Source: Deltaproteobacteria bacterium ADurb.Bin207
GTDB taxonomy: Bacteria; Myxococcota_A; Polyangia; Polyangiales; Polyangiaceae
Direction: 5' to 3'
Length of the DNA: 64,000 bases
Assembly: GCA_002070115.1 (NCBI GenBank)
Contig: MWCO01000004.1
Location: 1 to 64,000, forward strand
Shown here: one piece after another, positions 1-8,722 of the stretch
How the letters are laid out: each line of letters opens with the position of its first letter
Position numbering within the stretch: the stretch's first letter is position 1
Notes under the pieces: generated by a model
Told to the model about the DNA's origin: nothing
Seen by the model: the letters and a program-made list of their open reading frames with translations, nothing else
Databases searched by the model: none
Translations under genes and position numbers: made by a program

Positions 1-273
1 GAGCACCCGCAATATCATCCACCGCCGCGCCCGGCTTTGATGCTCGACCACCACGAAGAGCCAGCTCTGGCTTTCGTGCGTGGGAATCTTCCACACCATA
101 TCGGTCCGCTTCTCGGATAAATCCTTGTCCAAAAGCTCCAGCGGGACCTTGTCGATGCGGCGAAAATCCAGCACGGTGGCAAGATCGGAGGGAAAAACGC
201 AAGCCAGCAAGCCCGCCATGCGCTGTGGAAGGTCAAAGGCCCATCGGAAGAGGGAATCGTGGACGTTGGCCAT
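1..273 (-). CDS. Rpn-family nuclease/putative transposase, N-terminal part (cut by window edge)
   Basis: The reading frame starts with ATG at 273 and stays open to base 1, giving 91 residues of an unfinished protein. It begins MANVHDSLFRW and continues with a segment like LDFRRIDKVPLELLDKDLSEKRTDMVWKI split over two lines of homology-like text, then the hydrophobic strand SWLFVVVEHQS. This arrangement (an N-terminal HD.LFR motif, a DLSEKRTDMVW core and a VVVEHQS strand) is what I know from the Rpn/YhgA-like recombination-promoting nucleases of the PD-(D/E)XK superfamily, in which the E of VEHQS and the D of RTDMVW lie in the catalytic core. These proteins cut DNA and are often multicopy. The C-terminal part is outside the window, so I cannot tell whether the gene is intact. 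Confidence 0.75.
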   Translation of the reverse strand, partial: MANVHDSLFRWAFDLPQRMAGLLACVFPSDLATVLDFRRIDKVPLELLDKDLSEKRTDMVWKIPTHESQSWLFVVVEHQSRARRWMILRVL

Positions 274-568
274 GGTGGCAAGCAGAGCAGGAGGCGGGCC
301 AAAATTAATCATCAATAATATTCAATAGTTACAACTTAGCCGCGGTGGCGGCCGCCAGGGGTGGGGAGGGCCTTCTGGGTCCAAAATCACGGTAAATCCC
401 GGGAAATAGCAGCAAGTGGCGAAGCGCCAGTCCGGATCGGCGGCCGCCAGAGGAGTCGGTGTATGTTCTGGTCTTGTGCTGAAAAGGGGCCAAATTGGAG
501 CAAAAACCATGAAATAACGTGTATAAGCCAAAAAGCGACAACGTATTTTTCACACCAATCGCAACGTC
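274..568. other. Intergenic stretch with a short direct repeat
   Basis: This 295-base gap lies between two divergent genes. A 12-base sequence, GGCGGCCGCCAG, occurs at 347-358 and again at 439-450 in the same orientation. The section from about 340 to 460 is GC-rich, while 301-335 is AT-rich. I see no convincing coding frame or terminator. The repeats may be a remnant associated with the Rpn element or a small dispersed repeat, but one window cannot show this. Confidence 0.35.
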
Positions 569-1381
569 ATGGTTCCGAGAAAACACCTGCACCGCAACGG
601 AATCCGTATCGCATATAGCGTCGTGGGCGAAGGGCCCCTGGTACTGTTCATCCACGGGTTAGCGATGTCGTCTCGCGCCTGGCTTCAATCCTGGCAACCT
701 TTGGTGGAGCGGGGTTTTCGGGTAGCTGCGATCGACAACCGGGGCACGGGGCAATCGACCGTATCCATGCCGCCGTATTCCATGCGCGAGATGGCATCAG
801 ATACGGCCTATTTGCTTGAGCACCTCGGCGGTGGACCGGCGATTGTCGCTGGGCTGTCGCTCGGTGGCATGATTGCTCAGCACCTGACGATTCGCAATCC
901 GCACCTTGTATCCGGTCTCGTGCTCGCGGCGACGACAGTCGGCAACCCGTTTGGCAAACTTCCCCGGCCGGAGGTTTTGCGCACGTTGACGTTGGGATTG
1001 CTTGGTCATCGCCGAAGCGGCGTTGCGATGCGGCAATACCTCGTACATGCTGAAAATCTAGCGAATGATCCCGATCTTTTCCGGGAGTTCGATCGCGCCG
1101 TTTTGGCAGACGGGGTTCACGTACGGGGCGTCCTCGGACAGCTCGCGGCGGCAGCCCGGCATAACACGTATTTTTCCGTTCGGAAGATCCATGTTCCCGT
1201 CGAGATCGTCGCGGGAGACACGGATGCGTTGGTTCCCACGGTCAATGCTTCGCTTCTCGCACGTCGTATTCATGGTTCGGAATTGACGATACTGCCGCGA
1301 GCCGGGCACGCATTTCCGCTTGAACGGCCGGAAGCCATGGTGGATGCGGTCTTGCGGGTTCACCAACGAATCAGCCGATAG
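569..1381 (+). CDS. Alpha/beta hydrolase
   Basis: This is a 270-residue alpha/beta-hydrolase-fold protein, the usual length for the family. The oxyanion strand reads VLFIHGLAMSS (residues 25-35), the next strand RVAAIDNRGTGQS (51-63), and the nucleophile elbow GLSLGG places the catalytic Ser at 97. The acid is probably Asp219 in GDTDALVP and the base His247 in AGHAFP. The substrate cannot be read from the sequence; relatives include esterases, haloperoxidase-like enzymes and ester-ring hydrolases. No signal peptide is present, so it is probably cytoplasmic. The gene is convergent with the alcohol dehydrogenase, with only 6 bases between their stop codons. There is no clear Shine-Dalgarno sequence at the ATG. 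Confidence 0.88.
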   Translation: MVPRKHLHRNGIRIAYSVVGEGPLVLFIHGLAMSSRAWLQSWQPLVERGFRVAAIDNRGTGQSTVSMPPYSMREMASDTAYLLEHLGGGPAIVAGLSLGGMIAQHLTIRNPHLVSGLVLAATTVGNPFGKLPRPEVLRTLTLGLLGHRRSGVAMRQYLVHAENLANDPDLFREFDRAVLADGVHVRGVLGQLAAAARHNTYFSVRKIHVPVEIVAGDTDALVPTVNASLLARRIHGSELTILPRAGHAFPLERPEAMVDAVLRVHQRISR

Positions 1382-1387
1382 GTTGGT

Positions 1388-2425
1388 TTATCGAACCTGC
1401 AACACGATTTTTCCAAACACTTTGCGTTGTTCGAGTATTTCGTGCGCTTGTCTCGCTTCCCACAGGGGCAGGATTAGCCCAACCACGGGCTTGATGCGAC
1501 CGTCGGCCAATAACGGCATGGCTGCTGCCAAGTCCCCTTTCGAGCCCATGGTGGATCCCAATATTTCAATTTGTCGGAAAAATACGTGCCGCAGATCAAT
1601 TTTTTGGGAAAAACCGGCGGTAGCACCTACGGTTATTATTTTGCCGCCCCATGCACAAGCGCGCAAGCTCGCTTCGAATACTTCACCCCCCACATGGTCG
1701 AAAACGACATCGACCCCGCGCCCTGACGTCAGCCGTTTGCACTCTTTCGCTAGGTCCTGCTCCTGGTAAAGGATGACCTCATCGGCTCCAAGCTCCTTGG
1801 CCGGCTTTACTTTTTCCTTGGCTCCCACCGTTGTAATGACGCGGGCGCCCACGAGTTTGCACAGTTGGATAGCGATGGAGCCGACGCCACTGCCCGCGGC
1901 TTGCACGAGCACGGTGTGATGCGGCCCCACGTGAGCCTTTTTGTACATCGCTTGCCAAGCGGTGAGAGTACACAGCGGCAACGCGGCGGCTTGCACGAAG
2001 TCCAGGTTTGGAGGAAGAGCAAGCAAGTTGGTATCGGGCACATCGAGGTATTCTCCGTACCCCCCTTGGGTATTTTCACCAAGAATCCGATATTGTTTGC
2101 AAAGGTTGTCATGCCCACCCACACAAGCGGCACATACCCCACACGATACCCCTGGTTGCACCATCACGCGGTTTCCTACCGATACCCCACGAGCGCCCGG
2201 TCCAAGAGCTTCCACCTCGCCAACGACATCGCAGCCCAATCGGTGTGGATAGACGTGTTTGACGTTCGGCAATCCTCTACGAACCCATAAATCCATGTGG
2301 TTCATCGCCACGGCGTGGACTTTCACCCGAACCTGACAGGGAGCAGGCTCTCCGATATCCACCGTTTTTCGCTCCAATACCTCGGGCCCCCCATGGCGCT
2401 CCAACACCATCGCTTCCATCTTCAT
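1388..2425 (-). CDS. Zinc-type alcohol dehydrogenase/quinone oxidoreductase (MDR superfamily)
   Basis: This 345-residue medium-chain dehydrogenase/reductase has the GroES-like N-terminal domain, with the HRLGCDVVGEVEALG segment, a structural-zinc loop carrying four Cys (CGVCAACVGGHDNLC), and a Rossmann domain with AAGSGVGSIAIQLCK for NAD(P). It ends in KVFGKIVLQVR, typical of the family. The product probably oxidises an alcohol or reduces a quinone or enone; the substrate is unknown. I placed the start at ATG 2425 because AAGGAG lies 8 bases upstream; a GTG three codons earlier overlaps that site. It lies 30 bases downstream of an unknown gene on the same strand and may be cotranscribed with it. 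Confidence 0.88.
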   Translation of the reverse strand: MKMEAMVLERHGGPEVLERKTVDIGEPAPCQVRVKVHAVAMNHMDLWVRRGLPNVKHVYPHRLGCDVVGEVEALGPGARGVSVGNRVMVQPGVSCGVCAACVGGHDNLCKQYRILGENTQGGYGEYLDVPDTNLLALPPNLDFVQAAALPLCTLTAWQAMYKKAHVGPHHTVLVQAAGSGVGSIAIQLCKLVGARVITTVGAKEKVKPAKELGADEVILYQEQDLAKECKRLTSGRGVDVVFDHVGGEVFEASLRACAWGGKIITVGATAGFSQKIDLRHVFFRQIEILGSTMGSKGDLAAAMPLLADGRIKPVVGLILPLWEARQAHEILEQRKVFGKIVLQVR

Positions 2426-2455
2426 TTTCCACACTCCTTACCCGAAGCCCAAACT

Positions 2456-3217
2456 TCAACTCAAGCCGTCCGCCCCGTTGTCCATTCGCGACGACCACGG
2501 TTTCACGGCATAAGACAACACGAGCACCTCAACCAGCAGCATGCGATAAATCATGTCGACATCGTCGACATCCACGTCATCCGCGTAATTCGATAAGGTT
2601 TCGTCCAGCTTGTTGCGTATCAATCGCGCGATTTCCGGTTGATGGGCAGCGATGATATCGTCGGACTCGATGATCTCGTCGGGGTCATTGCAACGACGTT
2701 CCTCGTCGGTGCGGAGTAGTTCTTCCACATTGCGGAAATCCTGCGGGTCGACGGTACCGAGGTTGGTTCCGGCAAATAGGGTGAATGCCATCCAGATGCT
2801 CATGGCCATCGACGCACCGAAGCCTCTTGCCGCATCGTCGATACGTCCAGCCAATCGTTGTTCGAGCCAAGCGGCAAGAGATGGCTGGCTGACCCGGCAT
2901 TTTCGGAACGCACGGGCGAGCAAAGGAGCGCTGTATTGACCATCTAGGCCGATAAACTGATCCGAAGCCGCGTCAACCACATGAGCGGGAAGTCGCGCGA
3001 AGGGGGGAACCGGGGGAATGACCGACTGGGCCAGCCACAAGATGCGCGCAGGATAGCATTGGGGAGGTAAAAGGGAATGGGTAGACTGGGTATGGGTGGG
3101 GAGCGAACGGCAGGGGCAAAGCGCGGAGGGAAAGGAAAGCGATTTTGAGAATGCCTGTGCCCAATCAGGCCAACATATTGAATTTAAAGCATATTTATAC
3201 CGTTCGGACCAACGCAC
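2456..3217 (-). CDS. Hypothetical protein, start uncertain
   Basis: I do not recognise this protein. The reliable part is the last ~175 residues, which look like a soluble, mostly helical, acidic protein: RKCRVSQPSLAAWLEQRL, an alanine/methionine-rich helix (MAMSIWMAFTLFAG) and an Asp-rich run DDVDVDDVDMIY near the end. The frame is open from GTG 3217, giving 253 residues, but the first ~75 residues read like noncoding sequence (Pro/Ser/His-rich) and the DNA around 3190-3210 is AT-rich and promoter-like. GTG at 2980 (174 residues) or TTG near 3030 are plausible starts; none has a good ribosome binding site. The gene lies 38 bases downstream of pnp on the same strand. Confidence 0.5.
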   Translation of the reverse strand: MRWSERYKYALNSICWPDWAQAFSKSLSFPSALCPCRSLPTHTQSTHSLLPPQCYPARILWLAQSVIPPVPPFARLPAHVVDAASDQFIGLDGQYSAPLLARAFRKCRVSQPSLAAWLEQRLAGRIDDAARGFGASMAMSIWMAFTLFAGTNLGTVDPQDFRNVEELLRTDEERRCNDPDEIIESDDIIAAHQPEIARLIRNKLDETLSNYADDVDVDDVDMIYRMLLVEVLVLSYAVKPWSSRMDNGADGLS

Positions 3218-3255
3218 GGTGAGAAACGTAGCAGGTTGTCTCCGCTTGGGAGGGA

Positions 3256-5730
3256 TCAGCTATCGCGGGGTTCTCGACGGCGACGGGGGGCCGCAGAATC
3301 ACCGGAAGGCTCACTTCGTCGCTCCCGAGGCGCCCGTGCGCGAACGGGGGTATCATGGGTTTCGGGAGTTGATTCTTTTTCGATGCGGTCGCGAGGCTCG
3401 CGCGGGGGACGAGTCATTTCCGAGGCTTCGGAACGCGGCATTTTTACGGGTTTTTCCCGAGGTTCGCGCGCGGGTCGTTCGACCGATTCGCTTCGGCCCT
3501 CCCGGGCGGGGCGAGGCTCGCGGGGGGGAGGAGTTCGGGAGCGTTCACGGGGAGGCCCACCCCGTTCCCGTGTCGTCGTGCGCTCATTGCGCGTGCGGGG
3601 CGGAGCATCGGGCCGCGGACGTTCCGAAGAGTCGCCTCCTGGCAGAAGAACACGTCTACTGAGTCTCACTTTCCCATCTCGTTCGACACTGATGACCTTG
3701 ACCTCGATGCTGTCGCCCTCTTTCAGGACATCTTCGACGCGTTCAATCCGTTCGTGGGCGATTTCGGAGATATGCAACAGGCCATCGGTATTGGGGAGGA
3801 TTTCGACGAAGGCACCGAAGTCGGTGATGCGCTTGACGGTCCCTTTGTACACGACGCCCACTTCCGGTTCCGCAATCAGTCCTTGAATAATCTCGAGGGC
3901 TCGTCGGACAGCGCTTTCGTCCGAAGAAGCCACATTGACGGTTCCATCGTCTTCGACATCGATTTGGACACCGGTTTGGTCAACGATTCCTTTGATGGTT
4001 TTGCCACCGGAACCGATGATGATACGGATTTGGTCAGGTTTGACTTTGATGGTGGTAATTCGAGGTGCCCACTTGGACATATTTTCTCTTGGGGCGGGCA
4101 GCGATTCGAGCATTTTTCCCAGGATGAACAGACGCCCCTCCCGAGCCTGATCCAAAGCGGCGGCCAGTACGTTTCGGGATAGGCCTTTGACTTTGATATC
4201 CATCTGGATGGCGGTAATCCCTCGAGCCGTGCCACAGACTTTGAAGTCCATGTCGCCCATGTGATCTTCATCGCCAAGGATATCGGACAAAATAGCGATT
4301 CTGTCTCCGTCCTTGATGAGCCCCATGGCGATCCCTGCGACAGGAGCTTTGATGGGAACGCCAGCATCCATGAGGCTCAAGGTGCCACCGCAAACGGTAG
4401 CCATGGATGAGGAGCCGTTGGATTCGAGGATTTCACTGACGATGCGGGTGGTATAGGGGAAGGCTTCGTGGTCAGGAATCATCCCTTGCAGCGCGCGTTC
4501 AGCAAGGTTTCCATGCCCTACTTCTCGTCGCCCGACGGAACCGATTCGCTTGACTTCTCCGGTGCAGAACGGGGGGAAGTTGTAATGAAGGAGAAACGAT
4601 TTGTAGGTATCTCCCATGAGGGTATCGACTTTTTGCTCATCGGAGCTGGTTCCCAAGGTAGCGGTAACGAGGGCTTGCGTTTCGCCCCGTTGAAAGAGGG
4701 CGGAGCCATGCGTGCGGGGGAGAACGCCGACTTCACAACGGATATCGCGGATGGTTCGGGTATCGCGTCCTCCGATTCGCAGGCCTTTGTCGAGAATCAT
4801 GTCGCGCATCTCGCGGCCTTTGACATCATCTTCGAATGATTCTTTGAGGTGTTTTTCCCATGTGTTGATGGTTTCTTCGCCGAATTCTTCGATGAGTTTG
4901 GCGAAAGCCTCTTTGCGGACCACCTTGTATTGTGCGTATCGCGATTGTTTGTCAGCGATTTGAAGGCACGCGCGAACGCCGCCGACGCAATGGTCGAAAA
5001 GGCGTTTTTTGAGTTCTTCGGGCAGACGCACGGATTGGAAGGGGTATTTCGGTTTTCCGACGGATTGTCGGAGTCGTTCGATGAGATGGATGATGGGTTG
5101 GGCGGATTCGTGCGCGAACATGAGGGCATCGACAAGGACCTGTTCGGAGACCTCTTTGGTAGCGCCTTCCACCATGACGATGGCTTCTTTGGAGCAGGCG
5201 ACGGTGATGTCGATGTCGCTGAGTTCGAGTTGTTGGTAAGTGGGGAAAGCGATCAACTCGCCATCGACGCGTCCGACGCGGATTCCAGCGATGGGGCCTT
5301 CCCACGGGATATCGGAGATATGCAAAGCGGCGGAGGCGCCGATGAGGGCAAGGGGTTCAGCGGGGTGCTCTTTGTCGAAGGACCAGAGGGTAGCGATGAT
5401 TTGGGTTTCGACTTTGAAGCCTTCGGGAAAGAGGGGTCGCACGGGGCGGTCCATGAGCCGTGCGGTAAGGACTTCATAATCCCGAGGTCTTGCTTCCCGT
5501 TTGAAAAAGCCGCCGGGGATTTTTCCTGCGGCATAGGTTTTTTCGATGTAATCGCAAGTCAGGGGAAAAAAGTCGATTCCAGGTCTTTCCTCCCCCGAGG
5601 AGACAGCCGTCACCAGAAGAACGGTTTCTCCCATGGTAACGAGGACGGCGCCGCTGGCTTGTTTTGCAAGACGGCCTGTTTCTAGAGTGAGTTCGGCGTT
5701 GCCGACACGAATGGATTCTCTCACGAACAT
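3256..5730 (-). CDS. pnp: Polyribonucleotide nucleotidyltransferase with a long basic C-terminal tail
   Basis: PNPase degrades RNA phosphorolytically from the 3' end and belongs to the RNA degradosome. The 824-residue protein starts MFVRESIRVGN and has two RNase PH domains separated by the helical domain, the catalytic segment LGDEDHMGDMDFKVCGTARG in the second RNase PH domain, a KH domain with IIGSGGKTIKG, and an S1 domain (GTVKRITDFGAFVEILP). The tail of about 130 residues after S1 is extremely rich in Arg, Pro, Glu and Ser and is longer than in standard ~700-residue PNPases; it is probably disordered and may bind RNA or partners. I chose ATG 5730; the frame stays open 55 codons further upstream, but that part overlaps hairpins in the rpsO-pnp gap and lacks family similarity. 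The gene order rpsO-pnp is conserved in many bacteria. Confidence 0.97.
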   Translation of the reverse strand: MFVRESIRVGNAELTLETGRLAKQASGAVLVTMGETVLLVTAVSSGEERPGIDFFPLTCDYIEKTYAAGKIPGGFFKREARPRDYEVLTARLMDRPVRPLFPEGFKVETQIIATLWSFDKEHPAEPLALIGASAALHISDIPWEGPIAGIRVGRVDGELIAFPTYQQLELSDIDITVACSKEAIVMVEGATKEVSEQVLVDALMFAHESAQPIIHLIERLRQSVGKPKYPFQSVRLPEELKKRLFDHCVGGVRACLQIADKQSRYAQYKVVRKEAFAKLIEEFGEETINTWEKHLKESFEDDVKGREMRDMILDKGLRIGGRDTRTIRDIRCEVGVLPRTHGSALFQRGETQALVTATLGTSSDEQKVDTLMGDTYKSFLLHYNFPPFCTGEVKRIGSVGRREVGHGNLAERALQGMIPDHEAFPYTTRIVSEILESNGSSSMATVCGGTLSLMDAGVPIKAPVAGIAMGLIKDGDRIAILSDILGDEDHMGDMDFKVCGTARGITAIQMDIKVKGLSRNVLAAALDQAREGRLFILGKMLESLPAPRENMSKWAPRITTIKVKPDQIRIIIGSGGKTIKGIVDQTGVQIDVEDDGTVNVASSDESAVRRALEIIQGLIAEPEVGVVYKGTVKRITDFGAFVEILPNTDGLLHISEIAHERIERVEDVLKEGDSIEVKVISVERDGKVRLSRRVLLPGGDSSERPRPDAPPRTRNERTTTRERGGPPRERSRTPPPREPRPAREGRSESVERPAREPREKPVKMPRSEASEMTRPPREPRDRIEKESTPETHDTPVRARAPRERRSEPSGDSAAPRRRREPRDS

Positions 5731-5808
5731 GGCGATGGTCGCCTCTTTCTGCGCTGGAAAGGACACAGCGCGAGCCGGACGACCAGAACGCCTTCTTCCT
5801 CGGTTCTT

Positions 5809-5839
5809 GAACACGAAGCGATCGTGGTAGTTCGTGTCC
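5809..5839 (-). promoter_or_regulatory. Stem-loop in the pnp leader
   Basis: On the minus strand GGACACGA (5839-5832) can pair with TCGTGTTC (5816-5809), giving an 8-base-pair stem with one G-U pair and a 15-base loop. It lies about 80 bases upstream of the pnp start. In Escherichia coli the pnp leader forms a duplex cut by RNase III, through which PNPase limits its own synthesis; a similar role here is an inference. Confidence 0.4.
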
Positions 5840-5889
5840 ACGAAGCGAAGATGAAGTGGCTCAAAGGGATCGTCCGGGGGTTGGGGTTG

Positions 5890-5912
5890 GCCCATGCATG
5901 TCGAGCATGGGC
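5890..5912 (-). promoter_or_regulatory. Perfect hairpin between rpsO and pnp
   Basis: GCCCATGC and GCATGGGC form a perfect 8-base-pair stem around a 7-base loop, beginning 58 bases after the rpsO stop. No T-run follows on the minus strand, so it is not a classic intrinsic terminator. It could be an RNA-processing or 3'-end-stabilising structure of the rpsO message, or the upstream part of the pnp leader structure. Confidence 0.5.
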
Positions 5913-5969
5913 GATTATGCGGGTATCACAAGCCCACGATAGGCACTGGTACCGTGAGCCGTTGGCAAC

Positions 5970-6239
5970 CTATTTTCTCAAGCCGAGATCGGCCACCACT
6001 TTGCGGTACCGATCCATGTCTTTCCTTTTCAAGTAGTCAAGAAGACGACGTCGTTTGCCAACCAATTTGAGCAGGCCTCGACGGGAATGGTGGTCTTTGG
6101 AGTGGTTCTTGAAGTGTTCCGCAAGGTACGTGATACGCTTGGTAATCAAGGCGATCTGTACTTCTGGGGAGCCGGTATCGGTTTCGTGGCGACGATAGGT
6201 TGCCACAATATTGTTTTTTGATTCAGCGGTGAGAGCCAT
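5970..6239 (-). CDS. rpsO: Ribosomal protein S15
   Basis: The product is the 89-residue 30S subunit protein S15, exactly the usual family length. It reads [33 protein letters not shown] and contains the conserved [29 protein letters not shown] core that binds the 16S rRNA central-domain junction. The start is ATG 6239, with AGAAGG about 9 bases upstream; an ATG two codons earlier is too close to that site. It precedes pnp in the conserved order. S15 represses its own translation in several bacteria, but I did not identify such an element in the leader. Confidence 0.98.
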   Translation of the reverse strand: MALTAESKNNIVATYRRHETDTGSPEVQIALITKRITYLAEHFKNHSKDHHSRRGLLKLVGKRRRLLDYLKRKDMDRYRKVVADLGLRK

Positions 6240-6438
6240 GGACATCGGCCTTCTGTGACGCCTTGGTGAGAGCCAGGTGCAACCATGCACAGCCCCGGAC
6301 CAGGCCAATTTCGAGAAACGGGAGTATACGCATGGTCATGGAATGGTCAATCGAAATTGGGAGAGTCCAAAGGACAGATTGAGCGTTGGCGGCAACTCGT
6401 TGGCGATGAAACCTTGCTCCAGCGCTTGAATTGTCCGC

Positions 6439-7329
6439 ATGCTACCCATCCTCATGACGCGTCCTTGTCCTGGTGCTTCCGTGGAAGAATTGGTTCGTAA
6501 CGCTTGGGAAGGCGAGACGAAAGCGTTGATTGAACTGTTGTTGCGTCGAGGCGGACTTCCCGGCCCGCGACCGAACATCAAGCTTGCCCTATCCGCGGCG
6601 CAAGGACTTGCCGGGGGTGGGGAAAAGGGGCACGGGGTTTTGGACGCATGGCGTTTGATGGGGGAAGCGGAGGCGCCGGTCGGTACGGCATATCCCATTC
6701 TGCCTATGGTGGGAGTCCTGGGCTATGGTTTCATCGCGTCCCGTGCTTCTTGTTCCGACGAATTCGAACGAGCCCTGGCAACCCTACACCAGCATGCAGA
6801 CGACAATCGTCGCGAAGTGCGGCAGGCTGTGGTGACATCCTTGACCATTGCCATGCAGGGGCAATCACACCCCACGTTGGAGGCGCTTCATGGTTGGACA
6901 GACGGGTATTTTCATGCGGAAGTGATGTTACAAGCGCTATCGGAGCCTTCGGTTCTTCAGGTCATACGGGATGCTGATCTGGTGTTGGAGCGATTACAAG
7001 ACGCCTATACGCTGGTGTCCGACGCGCCGCGTTCGCACCAGCGTTCCCATGGGTATCGGGCTCTCGTTCGAACCATGAGTCATGCTGTAGCCGCTATCGG
7101 TCGTAGGTACCCCCAACCCGTTGTGCATTGGATCGAGCAGCAGGTGCAAGGCAGCAACAAGGATTTGCTCGACATGCTCCACGCATCGCTTCGACGATTG
7201 CGCGATGAGGGGCTGCGCCGGGGCGACGTTCAGTCCATTTACCAAGCGATCGATGCGGCAGAGCCTGCCCCTCGAGACCCCAGGTGGAATGTGGGTCCAA
7301 CCCGAGGCCGCGGGAAAAAAATCAGATGA
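6439..7329 (+). CDS. Hypothetical helical (HEAT-like) protein
   Basis: This 296-residue protein is unknown to me. It has no signal peptide or membrane helix. The middle section is predicted helical with an alternating pattern (FERALATLHQHADDN, VRQAVVTSLTIAM, AEVMLQALSEPSVLQVIRDAD) that resembles HEAT/ARM-type repeats, and the end is basic (GPTRGRGKKIR). The gene is divergent from rpsO across a 199-base gap and is followed by the MopE-repeat lipoprotein on the same strand. No Shine-Dalgarno sequence is visible at ATG 6439. An initiation slightly downstream, at the ATG of MTRP, is possible. Confidence 0.65.
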   Translation: MLPILMTRPCPGASVEELVRNAWEGETKALIELLLRRGGLPGPRPNIKLALSAAQGLAGGGEKGHGVLDAWRLMGEAEAPVGTAYPILPMVGVLGYGFIASRASCSDEFERALATLHQHADDNRREVRQAVVTSLTIAMQGQSHPTLEALHGWTDGYFHAEVMLQALSEPSVLQVIRDADLVLERLQDAYTLVSDAPRSHQRSHGYRALVRTMSHAVAAIGRRYPQPVVHWIEQQVQGSNKDLLDMLHASLRRLRDEGLRRGDVQSIYQAIDAAEPAPRDPRWNVGPTRGRGKKIR

Positions 7330-7446
7330 ATCGCGCGCCAACGCTTCGTGTGACAAGAACAAGCCACCGTGCGACACCTGGACGATATCGTTGAATAAGG
7401 CTACCGTGAGTGAAATCGTGCGGCTTTGCGCGCACTTGGAGGAAAA

Positions 7447-8640
7447 ATGTCGCAAACGACTCTTGCCGCTTCCGTCGTCGTCGTAGGAACCCTGGTAGGA
7501 ATCGCTTGGTCCGGTTGCGCGACGGAGTCGACGAGCGCCGATGATTACCGATGCACCCCAAGCACGGAGTTATGCAATGGCATTGACGACGATTGCGATG
7601 GGCTCATCGACGAAGGCAACGATGGACAACCGATGCAGCGAGACTGTTCCAACGGTTGTGGAGCGGGATTCGAAACCTGCGAGGATGGTTATTGGGTCGG
7701 TTGTACGGCTCCGCGTCCATCGAAAGAGAAGTGCAACGGCATCGATGACGATTGCGACGGTATCATTGACAATGGTTTCGACTGTGCCGTGGGGAAGCAA
7801 GAGGTATGCGGCACGAATGTGGGGACGTGTCGAGAAGGGATTCGGGTGTGTGAAGACAATTGCACCTGGGGACCTTGCGAAGGAGCCGTGGAACCACGGA
7901 AAGAGATCTGCGAAGGATCGGAGGATGAGGACTGCGATGGGACGGTAGACAATGGTTGTTCTTGCGAGGATGGGGAGACCCGCTCGTGCTGCGGCGGGAC
8001 GATCATTACCTGCAAAAAAGGGGTTTGGCCCTCGTGTCCGAAACCACCGGAGGAGGTGTGCAACGGTCTGGACGATGATTGTAACGGCATCATCGATGAC
8101 CATCTTCCCACGGTGCCCTACCTGATCGACGAGTCGGACGACGGCAAAGATGATTGTGACCATGCGTACACGGAAGCTTTTTTAGCGCCGTTACTCGAAG
8201 ACGATCCGGCAAAGGTTTTCACCTTTTACATGCTGAAAGCCGACGGTTCGCAAGATCGTGATTTTTTCTCTTTCACGACATTCGATACGACAGACGTTTC
8301 CTGCGCCTCGAATCAATACGAGTGTTTTCGTCTCGACGTCAAGCTGACGAAAGAACCTGAGGGGTCCGATCTCGAGTTGTGCGTATACGATCTTGGTCTC
8401 CCCAGCACGAGCACGTCATGCAGCTCCTACGTAAGCAAGTCTTGTTCGAAACAAGGCGGCAACCCGCCGAATGCCGTGACGATGCATCTGCAGGGTGGGT
8501 GCGGCTTTGGAGACGATGATGCTCGTCGGTATGTGGTAGAGGTTTTTCACGCTCCCGGTTCCGCCACGAGTTGCGATTCTTACAAACTATCCTTGCGATG
8601 GTCTGCCGATCCTCCCCAAGCCACCCCCTGCGCATTCTAA
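7447..8640 (+). CDS. Lipoprotein/secreted protein with MopE-type Asp-Cys repeats
   Basis: The 397-residue protein starts at ATG 7447 behind GGAGG and has an N-terminal hydrophobic signal ending in a weak lipobox (WSGC, Cys24). The repeat CNGIDDDCDGLIDEG and close variants (CNGIDDDCDGIIDNG, CEGSEDEDCDGTVDNG, CNGLDDDCNGIIDD) occur four times at roughly residues 39-53, 92-106, 150-165 and 207-220. This is the repeat known from the copper-binding MopE protein and many myxobacterial surface proteins; the Asp cluster probably binds calcium and the Cys pair a disulfide. The C-terminal ~170 residues (DRDFFSFTTF, DLELCVYDLG, YVVEVFHAPG) look like a beta-sandwich resembling prepeptidase C-terminal domains. 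Its target is unknown. Confidence 0.82.
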   Translation: MSQTTLAASVVVVGTLVGIAWSGCATESTSADDYRCTPSTELCNGIDDDCDGLIDEGNDGQPMQRDCSNGCGAGFETCEDGYWVGCTAPRPSKEKCNGIDDDCDGIIDNGFDCAVGKQEVCGTNVGTCREGIRVCEDNCTWGPCEGAVEPRKEICEGSEDEDCDGTVDNGCSCEDGETRSCCGGTIITCKKGVWPSCPKPPEEVCNGLDDDCNGIIDDHLPTVPYLIDESDDGKDDCDHAYTEAFLAPLLEDDPAKVFTFYMLKADGSQDRDFFSFTTFDTTDVSCASNQYECFRLDVKLTKEPEGSDLELCVYDLGLPSTSTSCSSYVSKSCSKQGGNPPNAVTMHLQGGCGFGDDDARRYVVEVFHAPGSATSCDSYKLSLRWSADPPQATPCAF

Positions 8641-8710
8641 GGGTTCTGCCAAGTCAAAAATCGTTCCTCCAGCCCTGCTCATTTGCTGGATTGAGGCCCG
8701 TCGCATTTGC

Positions 8711-8716
8711 TACGGT
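8711..8716 (+). promoter_or_regulatory. Putative -10 box of a leaderless gene
   Basis: TACGGT ends 6 bases before ATG 8723, and no Shine-Dalgarno sequence is present. Transcription would then begin at or next to the start codon. The box is a weak match to TATAAT and no good -35 box is seen. Confidence 0.25.
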
Positions 8717-8722
8717 AGCCTG

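Noticed and set aside
7570-8163. Long open frame on the minus strand opposite the MopE-type gene
   Set aside because: It is the antisense of a strongly repetitive coding region, has biased composition and no start signal, and the plus-strand protein has clear family repeats.
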